64,000 bases of DNA from Aldehydirespirator sp963667505. GTDB lineage: Bacteria > Actinomycetota > Acidimicrobiia > Acidimicrobiales > Aldehydirespiratoraceae. Position 1 is the first letter of the stretch; every line of letters starts with the position of its first letter. The notes below the pieces were generated by a model, which did no database searches, was not told the DNA's origin, and worked only from the letters and a program-made list of their open reading frames with translations. Positions 1 through 9,256 of the stretch are shown here, piece by piece. The position numbers were made by a program, and so were the translations under genes. The stretch lies in the NCBI GenBank assembly GCA_963667505.2, contig OY763490.2, positions 1,426,001-1,490,000 on the forward strand, read 5' to 3'.

Positions 1-835
1 CAGATGCCCGTTCGGCCTCCAGCGCCGAGCGGCCTCTGAAGTCGACCTTGTCCCAGCGCACCACCCAGCCCAGTCCGGCCTGAAGCGGCGTGATGCCCGG
101 GCCCAGTTCGTGGCCGTGCAGCGGCAGCCCGGCCTCCAGCCTCAGAGTGTCTCGGGCGCCGAGCCCGGCGGGCACGACGCCCGTGTCGATCAGACCGCCC
201 CAGACCTCGGGGCCGTGCTCGACCGGGACGGCAATCTCCACTCCGTCCTCGCCGGTGTAGCCGGTGCCGGCCACAGTCGCGGGCGCCCCCAGAAAGTCGG
301 TCCGGACCACTCGGAAGCGCCCGACCGACGAAGCCGCGCTGCGACCGTCGGCGTCGGCCAGACGAGCGCGGGCCTCCGGCCCCTGCACCGCGATCACAGC
401 CCGGTCGGCGGTCACGTCGGCGATCGAGGGCCCTCCCGGCCCCTCCGCCAGGGCGGCCGTCACCCGGTCGGTGTTGGACGCGTTGGGCATCACGTCGAAG
501 CAGTCCTCTGACACCCACCAGACGATGATGTCGTCGAGCACCGAGGCGTCCGACTCGTCGAGGAGATGGGTGTACTGCGCCGCGCCCGGGCCGATCCGCC
601 CAAGGTCGTTGGTGAGCGCCCATTGCAGCGAGGCGAACGCATCGCCGCCCTCCACGCGCACCGTGCCCAGATGCGACACGTCGAACATGACCGCGGCCGA
701 ACGGCAGGCCATGTGCTCGGCCACCGTCCCCGAGGAGTACTGCAGCGGCATCTCCCAGCCGCCGAAGGGCACCAGCTTGGCCCCGGCGGCCACATGGGCC
801 CCGTGCAGCGGGGAACGGCGGATCTCAGGGTTCAC
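1..835 (-). CDS. gcvT: Aminomethyltransferase (glycine cleavage T protein), partial at left edge
   Basis: T protein of the glycine cleavage system: it transfers the methylene carbon from aminomethyl-lipoyl H protein to tetrahydrofolate and releases ammonia. The frame opens with GTG at 835 and runs off the left edge, so about 278 of the usual 360-370 residues are visible. Readable family blocks, in order, are KLVPFGGWEMPLQY, MFDVSHLGTV, VQGPEA, GTGYTGEDG, and GLGARDTLRLEAGLPL. The start is 9 bases after the small gene upstream, so the two are probably co-transcribed. gcvH lies 3.5 kb upstream on the same strand, supporting the assignment. The stop codon is not in the window. Confidence 0.93.
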   Translation of the reverse strand, partial: MNPEIRRSPLHGAHVAAGAKLVPFGGWEMPLQYSSGTVAEHMACRSAAVMFDVSHLGTVRVEGGDAFASLQWALTNDLGRIGPGAAQYTHLLDESDASVLDDIIVWWVSEDCFDVMPNASNTDRVTAALAEGPGGPSIADVTADRAVIAVQGPEARARLADADGRSAASSVGRFRVVRTDFLGAPATVAGTGYTGEDGVEIAVPVEHGPEVWGGLIDTGVVPAGLGARDTLRLEAGLPLHGHELGPGITPLQAGLGWVVRWDKVDFRGRSALEAERAS

Positions 836-844
836 GGCGAGCCC

Positions 845-1165
845 TCATCCGGTGAGGGCCAGACCGTACTTCCGGCCGAACCACTCGACGTCGCGCCGGT
901 ACAGCAGCTTCACCCGGACGCCGGGATGGGTCTGGCTGAGGAGGCGCAGCTTGCGGTGCTTGCGGGTGACGAGGCGCTGGCGCAGCGTGGTCAGCTCCAC
1001 GTACACGTCGAAGTCGGGCAGATAGAAGTCGGGAGTGAAGCCGCTCGCGGTGCGTCCGGCCGCGTCGCGTTCGAGCACGAACATGCGCGGCTCGTACTCC
1101 CAGCGGACGCCGTAGGAGTCGAGCAGATCGGCGAAGGCCCGCTCGGAAGCGTGAGCGAACCCCAT
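845..1165 (-). CDS. Small conserved protein with a nuclease-like (PD-(D/E)xK-type) core
   Basis: A 106-residue protein of unknown function. The centre reads TPDFYLPDFDVYVELTT, which resembles the acidic beta-strand core of PD-(D/E)xK and DUF559-like nucleases (PDFYLP..., then V-E), but the usual lysine after the glutamate is replaced (E-L-T). An N-terminal helix (SERAFADLLDSYGVRWEYEP) also fits that fold, where small proteins of this type begin with a helix and an 'EP' strand. It lies between the MerR gene and gcvT on the same strand, with short gaps, so it is likely part of the same transcript. Whether it is catalytic is unclear. Confidence 0.7.
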   Translation of the reverse strand: MGFAHASERAFADLLDSYGVRWEYEPRMFVLERDAAGRTASGFTPDFYLPDFDVYVELTTLRQRLVTRKHRKLRLLSQTHPGVRVKLLYRRDVEWFGRKYGLALTG

Positions 1166-1203
1166 CTCATCAGTGGCCGCAGGCGGATACGAACCCCGTC
1201 GGG

Positions 1204-1716
1204 TCAGTGCGCGCCTCCGGCTGCTCTGATCCTCCCGCCGACATCCTCCTCGTCGTCGGCGTCCTCGGAGCCTTCAGCCTCGGCCGACCGGAAGTCGAGG
1301 ATGGCGGCGTCCACCTCCTGTTGGAGGTTCGCCAGCGGCAGGACGCCCTGTCCCCGCTGCAGGGCGTCGATCAGTTCGTCCTGGGTGCGGACGACGGCCG
1401 AGTTCGCTCCGTCGAGCACGAGGGTCGCGGCTGAGATGTCCTCTCCTAGTTCCGTGCGCACGTAGTCGAAGATGACCCGCACCTTGTTCAAGTCGATGCC
1501 CGCGTCGAGGAGCCGCTTGATCACCTTGAGCTCCAGCACGTCGCCGTAGCTGTACAGCCGCCGGCTGCCGCTGCCCGCGGCCCGCACGAGCGACGGCTTC
1601 AGCAGGCCGGTGCGGGCCCAATAGTCGATCTGGCGGTAGGTGATGCCGGCGATCTCCGCGGCACGGCGGGTGCTGAACCCGCGTATCGCGTTCCCACCGA
1701 AGGCAGTGCTGGTCAT
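1204..1716 (-). CDS. MerR-family transcriptional regulator (Rv1830-like position)
   Basis: A 170-residue DNA-binding regulator. The MerR helix-turn-helix and wing are at residues 13-60 (FSTRRAAEIAGITYRQIDYW, then the R-R-L-Y-S-Y wing), followed by the helical dimerisation region with LLDAGIDLNKVR. The C-terminus is acidic and low in complexity. In Mycobacterium a MerR gene occupies the same place next to the bifunctional nuclease gene, gcvH and garA; that synteny is established, the regulon here is not visible. An AGGAG ribosome site lies 6 bases before the ATG. Confidence 0.9.
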   Translation of the reverse strand: MTSTAFGGNAIRGFSTRRAAEIAGITYRQIDYWARTGLLKPSLVRAAGSGSRRLYSYGDVLELKVIKRLLDAGIDLNKVRVIFDYVRTELGEDISAATLVLDGANSAVVRTQDELIDALQRGQGVLPLANLQQEVDAAILDFRSAEAEGSEDADDEEDVGGRIRAAGGAH

Positions 1717-2013
1717 GTGTCGCTCCTAGCTGGCGATCGGGCAAGCCAATGACAGCCCCGGAATTACGGAACTGTCACCTGTGGAAACTCTACGATCGCC
1801 ACGACGGCGAGTCAAACATCGTCTGCTCGCGCGGCTCGACCGACGCCGGCCATGCCGCGGGCTTAGGCGTCCGCGAGCCCTGAACGACTCGGCCCGACAG
1901 TTCCGCCGGCGGCACTCTCCGGGGGCCATAGCCCGATGGCAAGCGCCCAAGGCCGGCGCTCCTCCGTGGCCGACAGTCCGAAGGCAGGCACCCAAAGGCA
2001 GGCGCCCCGATCG
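1717..2013. other. Gene-free interval between MerR and nuclease genes
   Basis: About 300 bases without a convincing gene on either strand. The right half contains short imperfect repeats of a C/A-rich motif (around 1940-2005, GCGCCCAAGGCCGGCGC-like and CACCCAAAGGCAGGCGC-like). The promoter of the MerR gene should lie at the left end (about 1720-1760). Confidence 0.5.
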
Positions 2014-2514
2014 CTAGCGGGTGCCGAAGTCCTCGGGCGAGACCGAGTCGATGAACTCGCGGAACTGCTCCACCACCTGGTCGGCCTGCTGGCTCTCAGA
2101 CGTCTCGGCCCGGTCGGTGGTGTAGCCCGCCTCTTCAATCACCGAATCCTCCGCATAGATGGGCGTGCCGGTCCGGGCAGCCAGGGCGATTGCGTCGGAG
2201 GGACGGCTGGACACGACGACGCGGCTCCCATCGCGCATGAGGTGCAGTTCGGCGTAGAAGGTCTTGTCCCGCAGCTCGGTGACCACCACCCGCTCAACGT
2301 CAGCCGAGAGCTCTTCGAGGACGTCGCGCAACAGGTCGTGGGTCATGGGCCGAGGCGTGGAGACCCCGTCGAGAGCGATGGCGATGGCGGTGGCCTCGGG
2401 AGCGCCGATGAAGATGGGAAGCAGCCGCGCCGAGTCCGACATCTCCTTGAGCAGCACGATCGGCGCGTTCGACGGAAGCTCCACCCGCACGCCGACCAGC
2501 TTCATCTGCTGCAT
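2014..2514 (-). CDS. Bifunctional nuclease family protein (DUF151)
   Basis: A 166-residue DUF151 protein. The family fold spans residues 1-130, with the conserved blocks LPIFIGAPEATAIAIAL, MTHDLL, and SSRPSDAIALAARTGTPIYA. Plant members have both RNase and DNase activity; bacterial roles are poorly defined. The C-terminal 35 residues are a charged tail often seen in actinobacterial members. The ATG at 2514 follows a TAGGAT box by 8 bases, so the transcript may be leaderless. Gene order with the MerR genes, GarA-like protein and gcvH matches the mycobacterial cluster. Confidence 0.93.
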   Translation of the reverse strand: MQQMKLVGVRVELPSNAPIVLLKEMSDSARLLPIFIGAPEATAIAIALDGVSTPRPMTHDLLRDVLEELSADVERVVVTELRDKTFYAELHLMRDGSRVVVSSRPSDAIALAARTGTPIYAEDSVIEEAGYTTDRAETSESQQADQVVEQFREFIDSVSPEDFGTR

Positions 2515-2522
2515 GGCTGACG

Positions 2523-2528
2523 ATCCTA
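2523..2528 (-). promoter_or_regulatory. -10 box of leaderless DUF151 gene
   Basis: TAGGAT on the minus strand, 8 bases before the ATG at 2514 and with no ribosome-binding sequence between. The spacing places the transcription start at or next to the start codon. Confidence 0.5.
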
Positions 2529-3122
2529 GCCCGCAGGCCCCGCCGACGGCCCGTAGAGGGCGGACACGTACGCGTCGGGGTCGGCGACCAGCGTCTCAAT
2601 GTCGACCGCGGCGACCAGGCGCAGGTTCCGGTACCGGCCCTCGTGGTCGAGCCCGAAGCCGATCACGAAATCCTCGGACACCTCGGCGCCCACGAAGTCG
2701 ATCTCCACCGGCACCACCCGGCGGACACGGCGGTCGAGCAGCGTGCACACCGCCACCGACCTAGGGCGCCGCCTCAGCAGCTCGCGGCGCAGGAACGCCG
2801 TGCTGAGCCCGGTGTCCACGATGTCCTCCACGATCACCACGTCGCGTCCGGCGATGTCGAAGTCCAGGTCCTTGAGCAGCCGGACCCGGCCGGAGTCGGG
2901 TGTGTAGGGGGTGATGGCCAGGAAGTCGATGTTCACGGGCACGGCCATTGCCCGGGCCAAGTCCGCCAGGAAGGGCACGCTGCCTCTCAGCACGCCCACT
3001 AGAGCCACGCCGCCCGGGTAGCGCAGCGACATCTCACCGGCCAACCGGGCCACGGTCTCGTCGATCTCCTCGGCGCTGAGCAGGACGCGCGGTTCCGGCG
3101 CGGACGCGCCCATGGGAGCCAC
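2526..3122 (-). CDS. hpt: Hypoxanthine phosphoribosyltransferase
   Basis: A 198-residue type I phosphoribosyltransferase that converts hypoxanthine or guanine plus PRPP to IMP or GMP in purine salvage. The PRPP-binding loop is VVIVEDIVDTG near residue 95. LRGSVPFLADLARAM carries the LRG loop near the N-terminus, and the C-terminal FVIGFGLDHEGRYRNLR block is typical of HPRTs. Start is the GTG at 3122, with an ATG three codons later. It sits within the conserved GarA/DUF151 cluster, where most actinobacteria do not have it, 6 bases from the MerR/FtsR-like gene. Confidence 0.94.
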   Translation of the reverse strand: MAPMGASAPEPRVLLSAEEIDETVARLAGEMSLRYPGGVALVGVLRGSVPFLADLARAMAVPVNIDFLAITPYTPDSGRVRLLKDLDFDIAGRDVVIVEDIVDTGLSTAFLRRELLRRRPRSVAVCTLLDRRVRRVVPVEIDFVGAEVSEDFVIGFGLDHEGRYRNLRLVAAVDIETLVADPDAYVSALYGPSAGPAG

Positions 3123-3128
3123 CCAGGC

Positions 3129-3908
3129 TCAGTCCAGGTAGGGGCGCAGCAGCCGGCGCAGCAACTGGCGGCGCAGCGCCTCGGCCAGGTCCACGATCTC
3201 GGTCAGCTCGGTGCGCAGCCGAGGGGCGTCGCCCCGCGCCCTCAGGGTGGCCAGGAGCTGGTCGTAGAGGCCGGCCTCTCGGTCGGCTGCGATCCGGAAC
3301 ATGCGAAGATTGCGGGTGGGCACGCCCCGGGCGGCGAACGCGGCGGCGGTCCTAGCGGTCAGCAGCGCCTCGTGGTCGTAGGCGGGCCCGGTCTCCGAGC
3401 CCGTCTCAGCGGCCGGGGTGATCAACCCGATCCGCTCCAGTTCGGAGATGAACTCGAGCTCCACTCCTACGACCTCGGCCAGTTCGGCCCGGGTCATGCT
3501 CACCGACGCCGTTACGGCGGGCGTCGCCTCGCCCTCGGCCGTCGCCGGACCGTCGGCACCCTGCGGCTCGGAGTCGTCGTCGGAGCTCTGGCGAGCGAAT
3601 AGCGACGGGGTGGGCGATGGCGTCTCGGCGAGCGAACCGACCCCCCGCGCCGTCCTGGAGGTGATTGCGCCGGAGGCGAGACGGCGCTTGATCTCCTTGA
3701 GCGGCAGGAAGTGGTCGCGCTGCTGGGTGAGCACCCAGTCGAGCTGCTCGACGTCGGAGTCGAAGAACTTGCGGTAGCCCGACGGGGTGCGCTGAGGGTT
3801 GATGAGACCCTGACTCTCCAAGAAGCGGATCTTCGAGATGGTCAGGTCGGGGTGCTCCGCCGACAGGAGCGAGAGCACCTCGCCGATCGAGCGGTGACCG
3901 CTGCTCAT
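3129..3908 (-). CDS. MerR-family regulator, FtsR/Rv1828-like
   Basis: A 259-residue MerR protein. The DNA-binding domain at residues 5-75 reads SIGEVLSLLSAEHPDLTISK and then FLESQGLINPQRTPSGYRKF, the form seen in Rv1828 and in corynebacterial FtsR, an activator of ftsZ. The middle (about 105-140) is a low-complexity linker rich in S, P, E and A, and the C-terminal helical domain contains a second MerR-like segment. Its start overlaps the FHA gene stop by four bases, implying translational coupling. Function as an FtsR orthologue is inferred from similarity and synteny. Confidence 0.88.
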   Translation of the reverse strand: MSSGHRSIGEVLSLLSAEHPDLTISKIRFLESQGLINPQRTPSGYRKFFDSDVEQLDWVLTQQRDHFLPLKEIKRRLASGAITSRTARGVGSLAETPSPTPSLFARQSSDDDSEPQGADGPATAEGEATPAVTASVSMTRAELAEVVGVELEFISELERIGLITPAAETGSETGPAYDHEALLTARTAAAFAARGVPTRNLRMFRIAADREAGLYDQLLATLRARGDAPRLRTELTEIVDLAEALRRQLLRRLLRPYLD

Positions 3909-4336
3909 GCCGACGAGGTCCCGTGGACGAACACCAGCTTGAACTTGCCGACCTGCACCTCGTCGCCCTCGTTGAGCTCGCCGTCGTCCACAAGTCGGCG
4001 GTTGACGTAGGTGCCGTTGAGCGAGCCCACGTCTCGGATCCAGTAGCGGGCGCCTTGGCGCCGCACCTCCGCGTGGCGGCGCGACACCGTGATGTCGTCG
4101 AGGAAGATGTCGCTGCCGGGATCCCGCCCGAGCGACACCAGGTCGGCGTCGAGGGCGTAGCGGGCACCGGCCTTGGCCCCCCGGTTCACCACGAACAGGC
4201 CCTGGTGGCGCCCGAACTCCGAACGGTCCACATGGACGGTCCCCCGCGGAGCCTCAGGCTCGACGACCCGGTGCTGGCGGGTCCGCTCGTCGGGGCCCAT
4301 CGGCAGCCCGTCGTCCGAGGACTCGGTCGAGGCCAC
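3905..4336 (-). CDS. FHA-domain signalling protein, GarA-like
   Basis: A 143-residue protein with one forkhead-associated domain at about residues 60-135 (VSLGRDPGSDIFLDDITVSR then VGSLNGTYVN), which binds phosphothreonine. In Mycobacterium the homologue GarA inhibits 2-oxoglutarate dehydrogenase and glutamate dehydrogenase and is itself controlled by phosphorylation of a Thr-Thr motif in its tail. The N-terminal tail here contains no Thr-Thr pair, so the self-binding switch is absent or altered. The start chosen is GTG 4336, 8 bases after a GGAGGG site that overlaps the end of gcvH. Confidence 0.9.
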   Translation of the reverse strand: MASTESSDDGLPMGPDERTRQHRVVEPEAPRGTVHVDRSEFGRHQGLFVVNRGAKAGARYALDADLVSLGRDPGSDIFLDDITVSRRHAEVRRQGARYWIRDVGSLNGTYVNRRLVDDGELNEGDEVQVGKFKLVFVHGTSSA

Positions 4337-4340
4337 GCGG

Positions 4341-4721
4341 CTATCCCTCCACCAGCGCCCGGTAGCCGTCGGCGTCCAGCAGGTTGTCGAGCTCCGCGAG
4401 GTCGTCGCACGCCACGACGCAGATCCAGCCGTCGCCGTAGGGATCCTCGTTGAGCCTCTGGGGCGAGCCGGCCAGCTCGTCGTTGACCTCGGAGACGACG
4501 CCGGTGACCGGCGCGAACAGCTCCGACACCGACTTGGTGGACTCCACCTCCCCGAAGGCCTCGCCCTGCTCCACTCGGCTGCCCACTTCGGGCACCTCCA
4601 CATAGACCACGTCTCCCAGCGCGTCCTGGGCGTAGTCGGTGATGCCGATGCGGACCTGGTCGCCCTCGGCGAGAGCCCATTCGTGGTCGGACGAGTAACG
4701 CAGGTTGTCGGGAATGCTCAT
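4341..4721 (-). CDS. gcvH: Glycine cleavage system H protein
   Basis: A 126-residue lipoyl carrier that shuttles the aminomethyl group between the P, T and L proteins. The lipoylated lysine is in GEVESTKSVSEL near residue 64, with the flanking hairpin typical of H proteins. NLRYSSDHEWA at the N-terminus is diagnostic. The gene heads the minus-strand cluster, followed after 4 bases by the FHA gene. The ATG is exactly 6 bases after TAGTTT, so the mRNA is likely leaderless. Confidence 0.96.
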   Translation of the reverse strand: MSIPDNLRYSSDHEWALAEGDQVRIGITDYAQDALGDVVYVEVPEVGSRVEQGEAFGEVESTKSVSELFAPVTGVVSEVNDELAGSPQRLNEDPYGDGWICVVACDDLAELDNLLDADGYRALVEG

Positions 4722-4727
4722 AGCCTG

Positions 4728-4733
4728 AAACTA
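4728..4733 (-). promoter_or_regulatory. -10 box of leaderless gcvH
   Basis: TAGTTT on the minus strand with a 6-base spacer (CAGGCT) to the ATG at 4721. This TAnnnT-6-start pattern recurs across the window and marks a promoter whose transcript begins at the start codon. Confidence 0.55.
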
Positions 4734-4871
4734 GCCCATGACGGGCTTGAAGTCGTGAACACGGCACGCCTGCGCGGGCGGCCCCAGTCCGAGGTTCCGA
4801 CTGGCTCGGTGCCGCCGGGCCGGCACGGCCGCCTTGGCCCGGTCCGGCGCGCTAGAGTTTCCGAGAACAGT

Positions 4872-4888
4872 GGAAGCGCTTACAAACG
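4872..4888 (+). promoter_or_regulatory. LacI-type operator upstream of ABC ATPase gene
   Basis: GGAAGCGCTTACAAACG, with the AAGCGCTT palindromic core of LacI/GalR operators. It lies about 31 bases before the ATPase start. The same motif occurs before the alpha-glucosidase (9089-9102) and the binding protein (16653-16669), and a LacI regulator is encoded at 16698-17705. Confidence 0.7.
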
Positions 4889-4918
4889 ACCGCTTGCGAA
4901 CGACCGTTGGAGGGTGCC

Positions 4919-6103
4919 GTGGCCGCGGTGATGCTCAAGGACGTCAACAAGGAGTATGACAACGGGTTCCTTGCTGTCAGCGACCTGAACCTGGAGATCA
5001 ACGAGGGCGAGTTCCTGGTGATGGTCGGGCCCTCGGGATGCGGCAAGTCGACGACGCTGCGGATGATCGCGGGCCTCGAGGAGATCTCGTCGGGGACGCT
5101 CACCATCGGCGACCGGGTGGTCAACGACCTGCCGCCCAAGGAGCGCGACATCGCCATGGTGTTTCAGAACTACGCCCTGTACCCCCACATGAGCGTGTAT
5201 GACAACATCGCCTTCTCACTGAAGCTGGCCCGCCGTCCCAAGGCGGAGATCAAGGAGCGGGTGGCCGACACGGCTCGCATCCTCGAGTTGGAGAGCCAGC
5301 TCGACAAGCGGCCCGCGCAGCTCTCGGGCGGCCAGCGCCAGCGGGTGGCCATGGGTCGGGCCATCGTGCGGCGGCCTCGGGTGTTCCTGCTCGACGAGCC
5401 CCTGTCCAACCTCGACGCCAAGCTGCGCGTCCAGATGCGCGCCGAGATCACCGGGCTGCAGAAGGAGGTCGGCATCACCACCTTCTACGTCACCCACGAC
5501 CAGGTCGAGGCGATGACCATGGCCGACCGGGTGGCCGTCATCAGCCAGGGGGTGCTGCAGCAGGTGGACACGCCGATGACGCTGTTCAACGAGCCCGACA
5601 ACATCTTCGTGGCCGCGTTCATCGGGTCGCCCTCGATGAACCTCATGGAGGGGGTCCTGGCTCGAAGGGCCGACGGGCTCGAGATGACGCTGGGAAGTCA
5701 GACGCTGGCCGTGCCCCAGGACGTACTGACGCACCGGCCCGCTCTGGAGGGCTATCTCGGCCGCACCGTGGCCGTGGGGGTGCGGCCCAAGGACTTCGAG
5801 GACGCCGCCGTGGTGCCCGACCATCCCGCCGACCAGCGGCTCAGGGCCACGGTCACCCACACCGAGGCCCTTGGATTCGAGATCATCGCCTACTTCGACC
5901 TCGATGCCAAGCCGGTCATCTCCCGGGAGGCTCTCGAACTCAGCGACGAGGAGCTCAGCGCGGCGGAGCAGGCGTCCACCCGGGTGCACGCCCGATTCAA
6001 CCCGACCACCTCCGTGCGTCCGGGCGACTCCACCGAGGTGGCCGTCACCGTGGGCAACGCCCACTTCTTCGACCTGGAGACCGGCCTCGCCATCCGCAGC
6101 TGA
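4919..6103 (+). CDS. Carbohydrate ABC transporter ATPase (MsmX/UgpC type)
   Basis: A roughly 394-residue ATPase that powers sugar import. It has Walker A GPSGCGKST near residue 40, Q-loop FQNYALYPHM, signature LSGGQRQRVAMGRAI, Walker B VFLLDEPLSNLDAKLR and switch His in VTHDQVEAMT. After about residue 240 comes the MOI/TOBE-type regulatory domain typical of MalK, MsmX and UgpC. No permease is adjacent. The binding protein and two permeases at 12.5-16.6 kb lack an ATPase, and both loci share a LacI-type operator, so this is their likely partner. GTG 4919 was preferred because a GGAGGG site lies 4 bases upstream; ATG 4931 is the alternative. Confidence 0.93.
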   Translation: MAAVMLKDVNKEYDNGFLAVSDLNLEINEGEFLVMVGPSGCGKSTTLRMIAGLEEISSGTLTIGDRVVNDLPPKERDIAMVFQNYALYPHMSVYDNIAFSLKLARRPKAEIKERVADTARILELESQLDKRPAQLSGGQRQRVAMGRAIVRRPRVFLLDEPLSNLDAKLRVQMRAEITGLQKEVGITTFYVTHDQVEAMTMADRVAVISQGVLQQVDTPMTLFNEPDNIFVAAFIGSPSMNLMEGVLARRADGLEMTLGSQTLAVPQDVLTHRPALEGYLGRTVAVGVRPKDFEDAAVVPDHPADQRLRATVTHTEALGFEIIAYFDLDAKPVISREALELSDEELSAAEQASTRVHARFNPTTSVRPGDSTEVAVTVGNAHFFDLETGLAIRS

Positions 6104-6226
6104 CTCGTTCTCCTATCAGGCCGACCGGAATTCGCGAGCGAGGTCAAGCCTACGCCTTCTCGATGCCCGGCATGCCCGTGTGGTCCGCGACACTGGGCGG
6201 ATGAGGGTGCCGAGGGCGGATGAGAC

Positions 6227-7354
6227 ATGAGGTTGTTGTGCACGGGCCTCGCCCAACGCGCTGGGCGAGACCCGACAGGGCGTCGCAGTCGGATGCGCGT
6301 TGGTGTCGGTGCATTGGTGGCGCTGGCGGTGGCTGCCGTGTTGCCGGTGGCGGGCGCGGCGGCACAGCAGCCCGGAGCGCTCTGCGATCCCGGCGACACC
6401 GCCCAGTTCCGCGATGTCGGCCCGAACGACTACGGAGCGGGGTACATCCTGTGCGCACGAGCGCTGGGCCTGACCAAGGGCACCGCCAGCGGCGACTTCG
6501 ACGCCGACGGCAAGCTGAGCCGCGAGCAGATGGCCGCCTTCTTGGCCCGGCTGTGGCGCGACAACCTCAACAAGGAATGCCCCAGCGAGCCCGACCACAC
6601 GTTCACCGACGTCGACGGCAGTTTCGCCGAGGCCGACATCGCCTGCATCTACGCGCTGGGCGTCACCAAGGGCACCACCGACACCACGTTCGGCCCCTCG
6701 CAGGACCTCGACACCGCCGCAGTCACCCGCTTCGTCGCCCGTCTGCTCAACCAGGCCTCCCCCGGAACCTGCGCCATCGCGGGCGACGAGCTCGCCCAGG
6801 CCGCGGCCTGCCTCACCAGGCTCAACATCGCCCCCAACACCTCCGAAGCCACCCAAACCGACCCGACGCCTCGCGCTCAGATGGTCGTGTACCTCACCGG
6901 CGCGTGGCACCACGCGAGCGGCAGAGGCCAACCGCCGTCGCCGCTGTCTCTGGCGGAGGCATACATGGTGGCGCTGGTCAACGAGTTGCGCGCCGACCTC
7001 GCACTGCGAGCACTGCAACCCGTTTGGTGCATCACCGCCGTGGCGCGCGATTGGTCTCAGACTATGGCCGACACCGTCAACTTCGAGCACAACCCGAACT
7101 ACTCCGCCCAGTATCCAGATGGTTGGCAAATGGCGGCCGAGAACATCGCGTTCGGCACCGGCGGGGCAAACGTCACCGCTACCGTCACACGGCTCTTCGA
7201 CGCCTTGGTCGACAGCCCGGGACACTACAGCAACATGATCAACCCCGACCTGACGCACATCGGGATCGGAGTCGTCATCGATTCAGACGACTCCGTCTGG
7301 ATCACCCAGAACTTCGCGCGTTACCCCTACGACAGCCCATGCGACGCTGCCTGA
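6227..7354 (+). CDS. Secreted protein with S-layer homology repeats and a CAP domain
   Basis: A 375-residue exported protein. A signal peptide covers roughly residues 22-47 (ALVALAVAAVLPVAGAAAQQ). At least two SLH-type repeats follow (FRDVG...GYILCARALGLTKGT near 60-85 and FTDVDGSFAEADIACIYALG near 125-145). They bind cell-wall polymers. The last 150 residues are a CAP/SCP (CRISP, PR-1) domain with NFEHNPNYSAQYPDGW, AENIAFG and SPGHYSNMINPDLTHIGIGV. ATG 6293 is a possible shorter start that gives a tighter signal peptide. No neighbour suggests a specific role; a cell-envelope function is inferred. Confidence 0.88.
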   Translation: MRLLCTGLAQRAGRDPTGRRSRMRVGVGALVALAVAAVLPVAGAAAQQPGALCDPGDTAQFRDVGPNDYGAGYILCARALGLTKGTASGDFDADGKLSREQMAAFLARLWRDNLNKECPSEPDHTFTDVDGSFAEADIACIYALGVTKGTTDTTFGPSQDLDTAAVTRFVARLLNQASPGTCAIAGDELAQAAACLTRLNIAPNTSEATQTDPTPRAQMVVYLTGAWHHASGRGQPPSPLSLAEAYMVALVNELRADLALRALQPVWCITAVARDWSQTMADTVNFEHNPNYSAQYPDGWQMAAENIAFGTGGANVTATVTRLFDALVDSPGHYSNMINPDLTHIGIGVVIDSDDSVWITQNFARYPYDSPCDAA

Positions 7355-7425
7355 CCGCGGAGTGATCGCTGCTGCCCAAGCGGCCGGCCAAGACCGGGCG
7401 GCGTCCGCGGCGGTGCCGGCCGCGG

Positions 7426-9075
<1,650 letters not shown>

Positions 9076-9088
9076 TCAGCCACCTCCG

Positions 9089-9102
9089 AAAGCGTTTACA
9101 GA
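9089..9102 (-). promoter_or_regulatory. LacI-type operator upstream of alpha-glucosidase
   Basis: Plus-strand reading AAAGCGTTTACAGA, matching the operators at 4872 and 16653 (shared core AARCGYTTACAR). It lies immediately upstream of the glucosidase start, where bound repressor would block expression. Confidence 0.72.
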
Positions 9103-9126
9103 CAAGCAACTCTACTAGGACCGAGC

Positions 9127-9256
9127 ACCGATCAGTGACAGCCCCTATTCGCCCGGCCGCAGGGGCCCACACCGATCAGTGACAGCCCCTATTCGCCCGG
9201 CCGCAGGGGCCCAACCGATCAGTGACAGCCCCTATTCGCCCGGCCGCAGGGGCCCA
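9127..9256. repeat. Three tandem copies of an LLM gene 3' end
   Basis: Three nearly perfect copies of a 43-44 base unit begin at 9127, 9171 and 9214. Each copy carries the last six codons and stop of the minus-strand LLM gene (PLRPGE, stop) plus 18 bases of downstream sequence (CACTGATCGGT region). Only the copy at 9214-9256 is joined to the rest of the gene. No spacer diversity or associated genes suggest CRISPR. Confidence 0.9.

Noticed and set aside
9127..9256. Short tandem direct repeats that could be read as a CRISPR array
   Set aside because: The units are adjacent with no spacers, contain the end of a protein-coding gene, and no cas genes are in the window.
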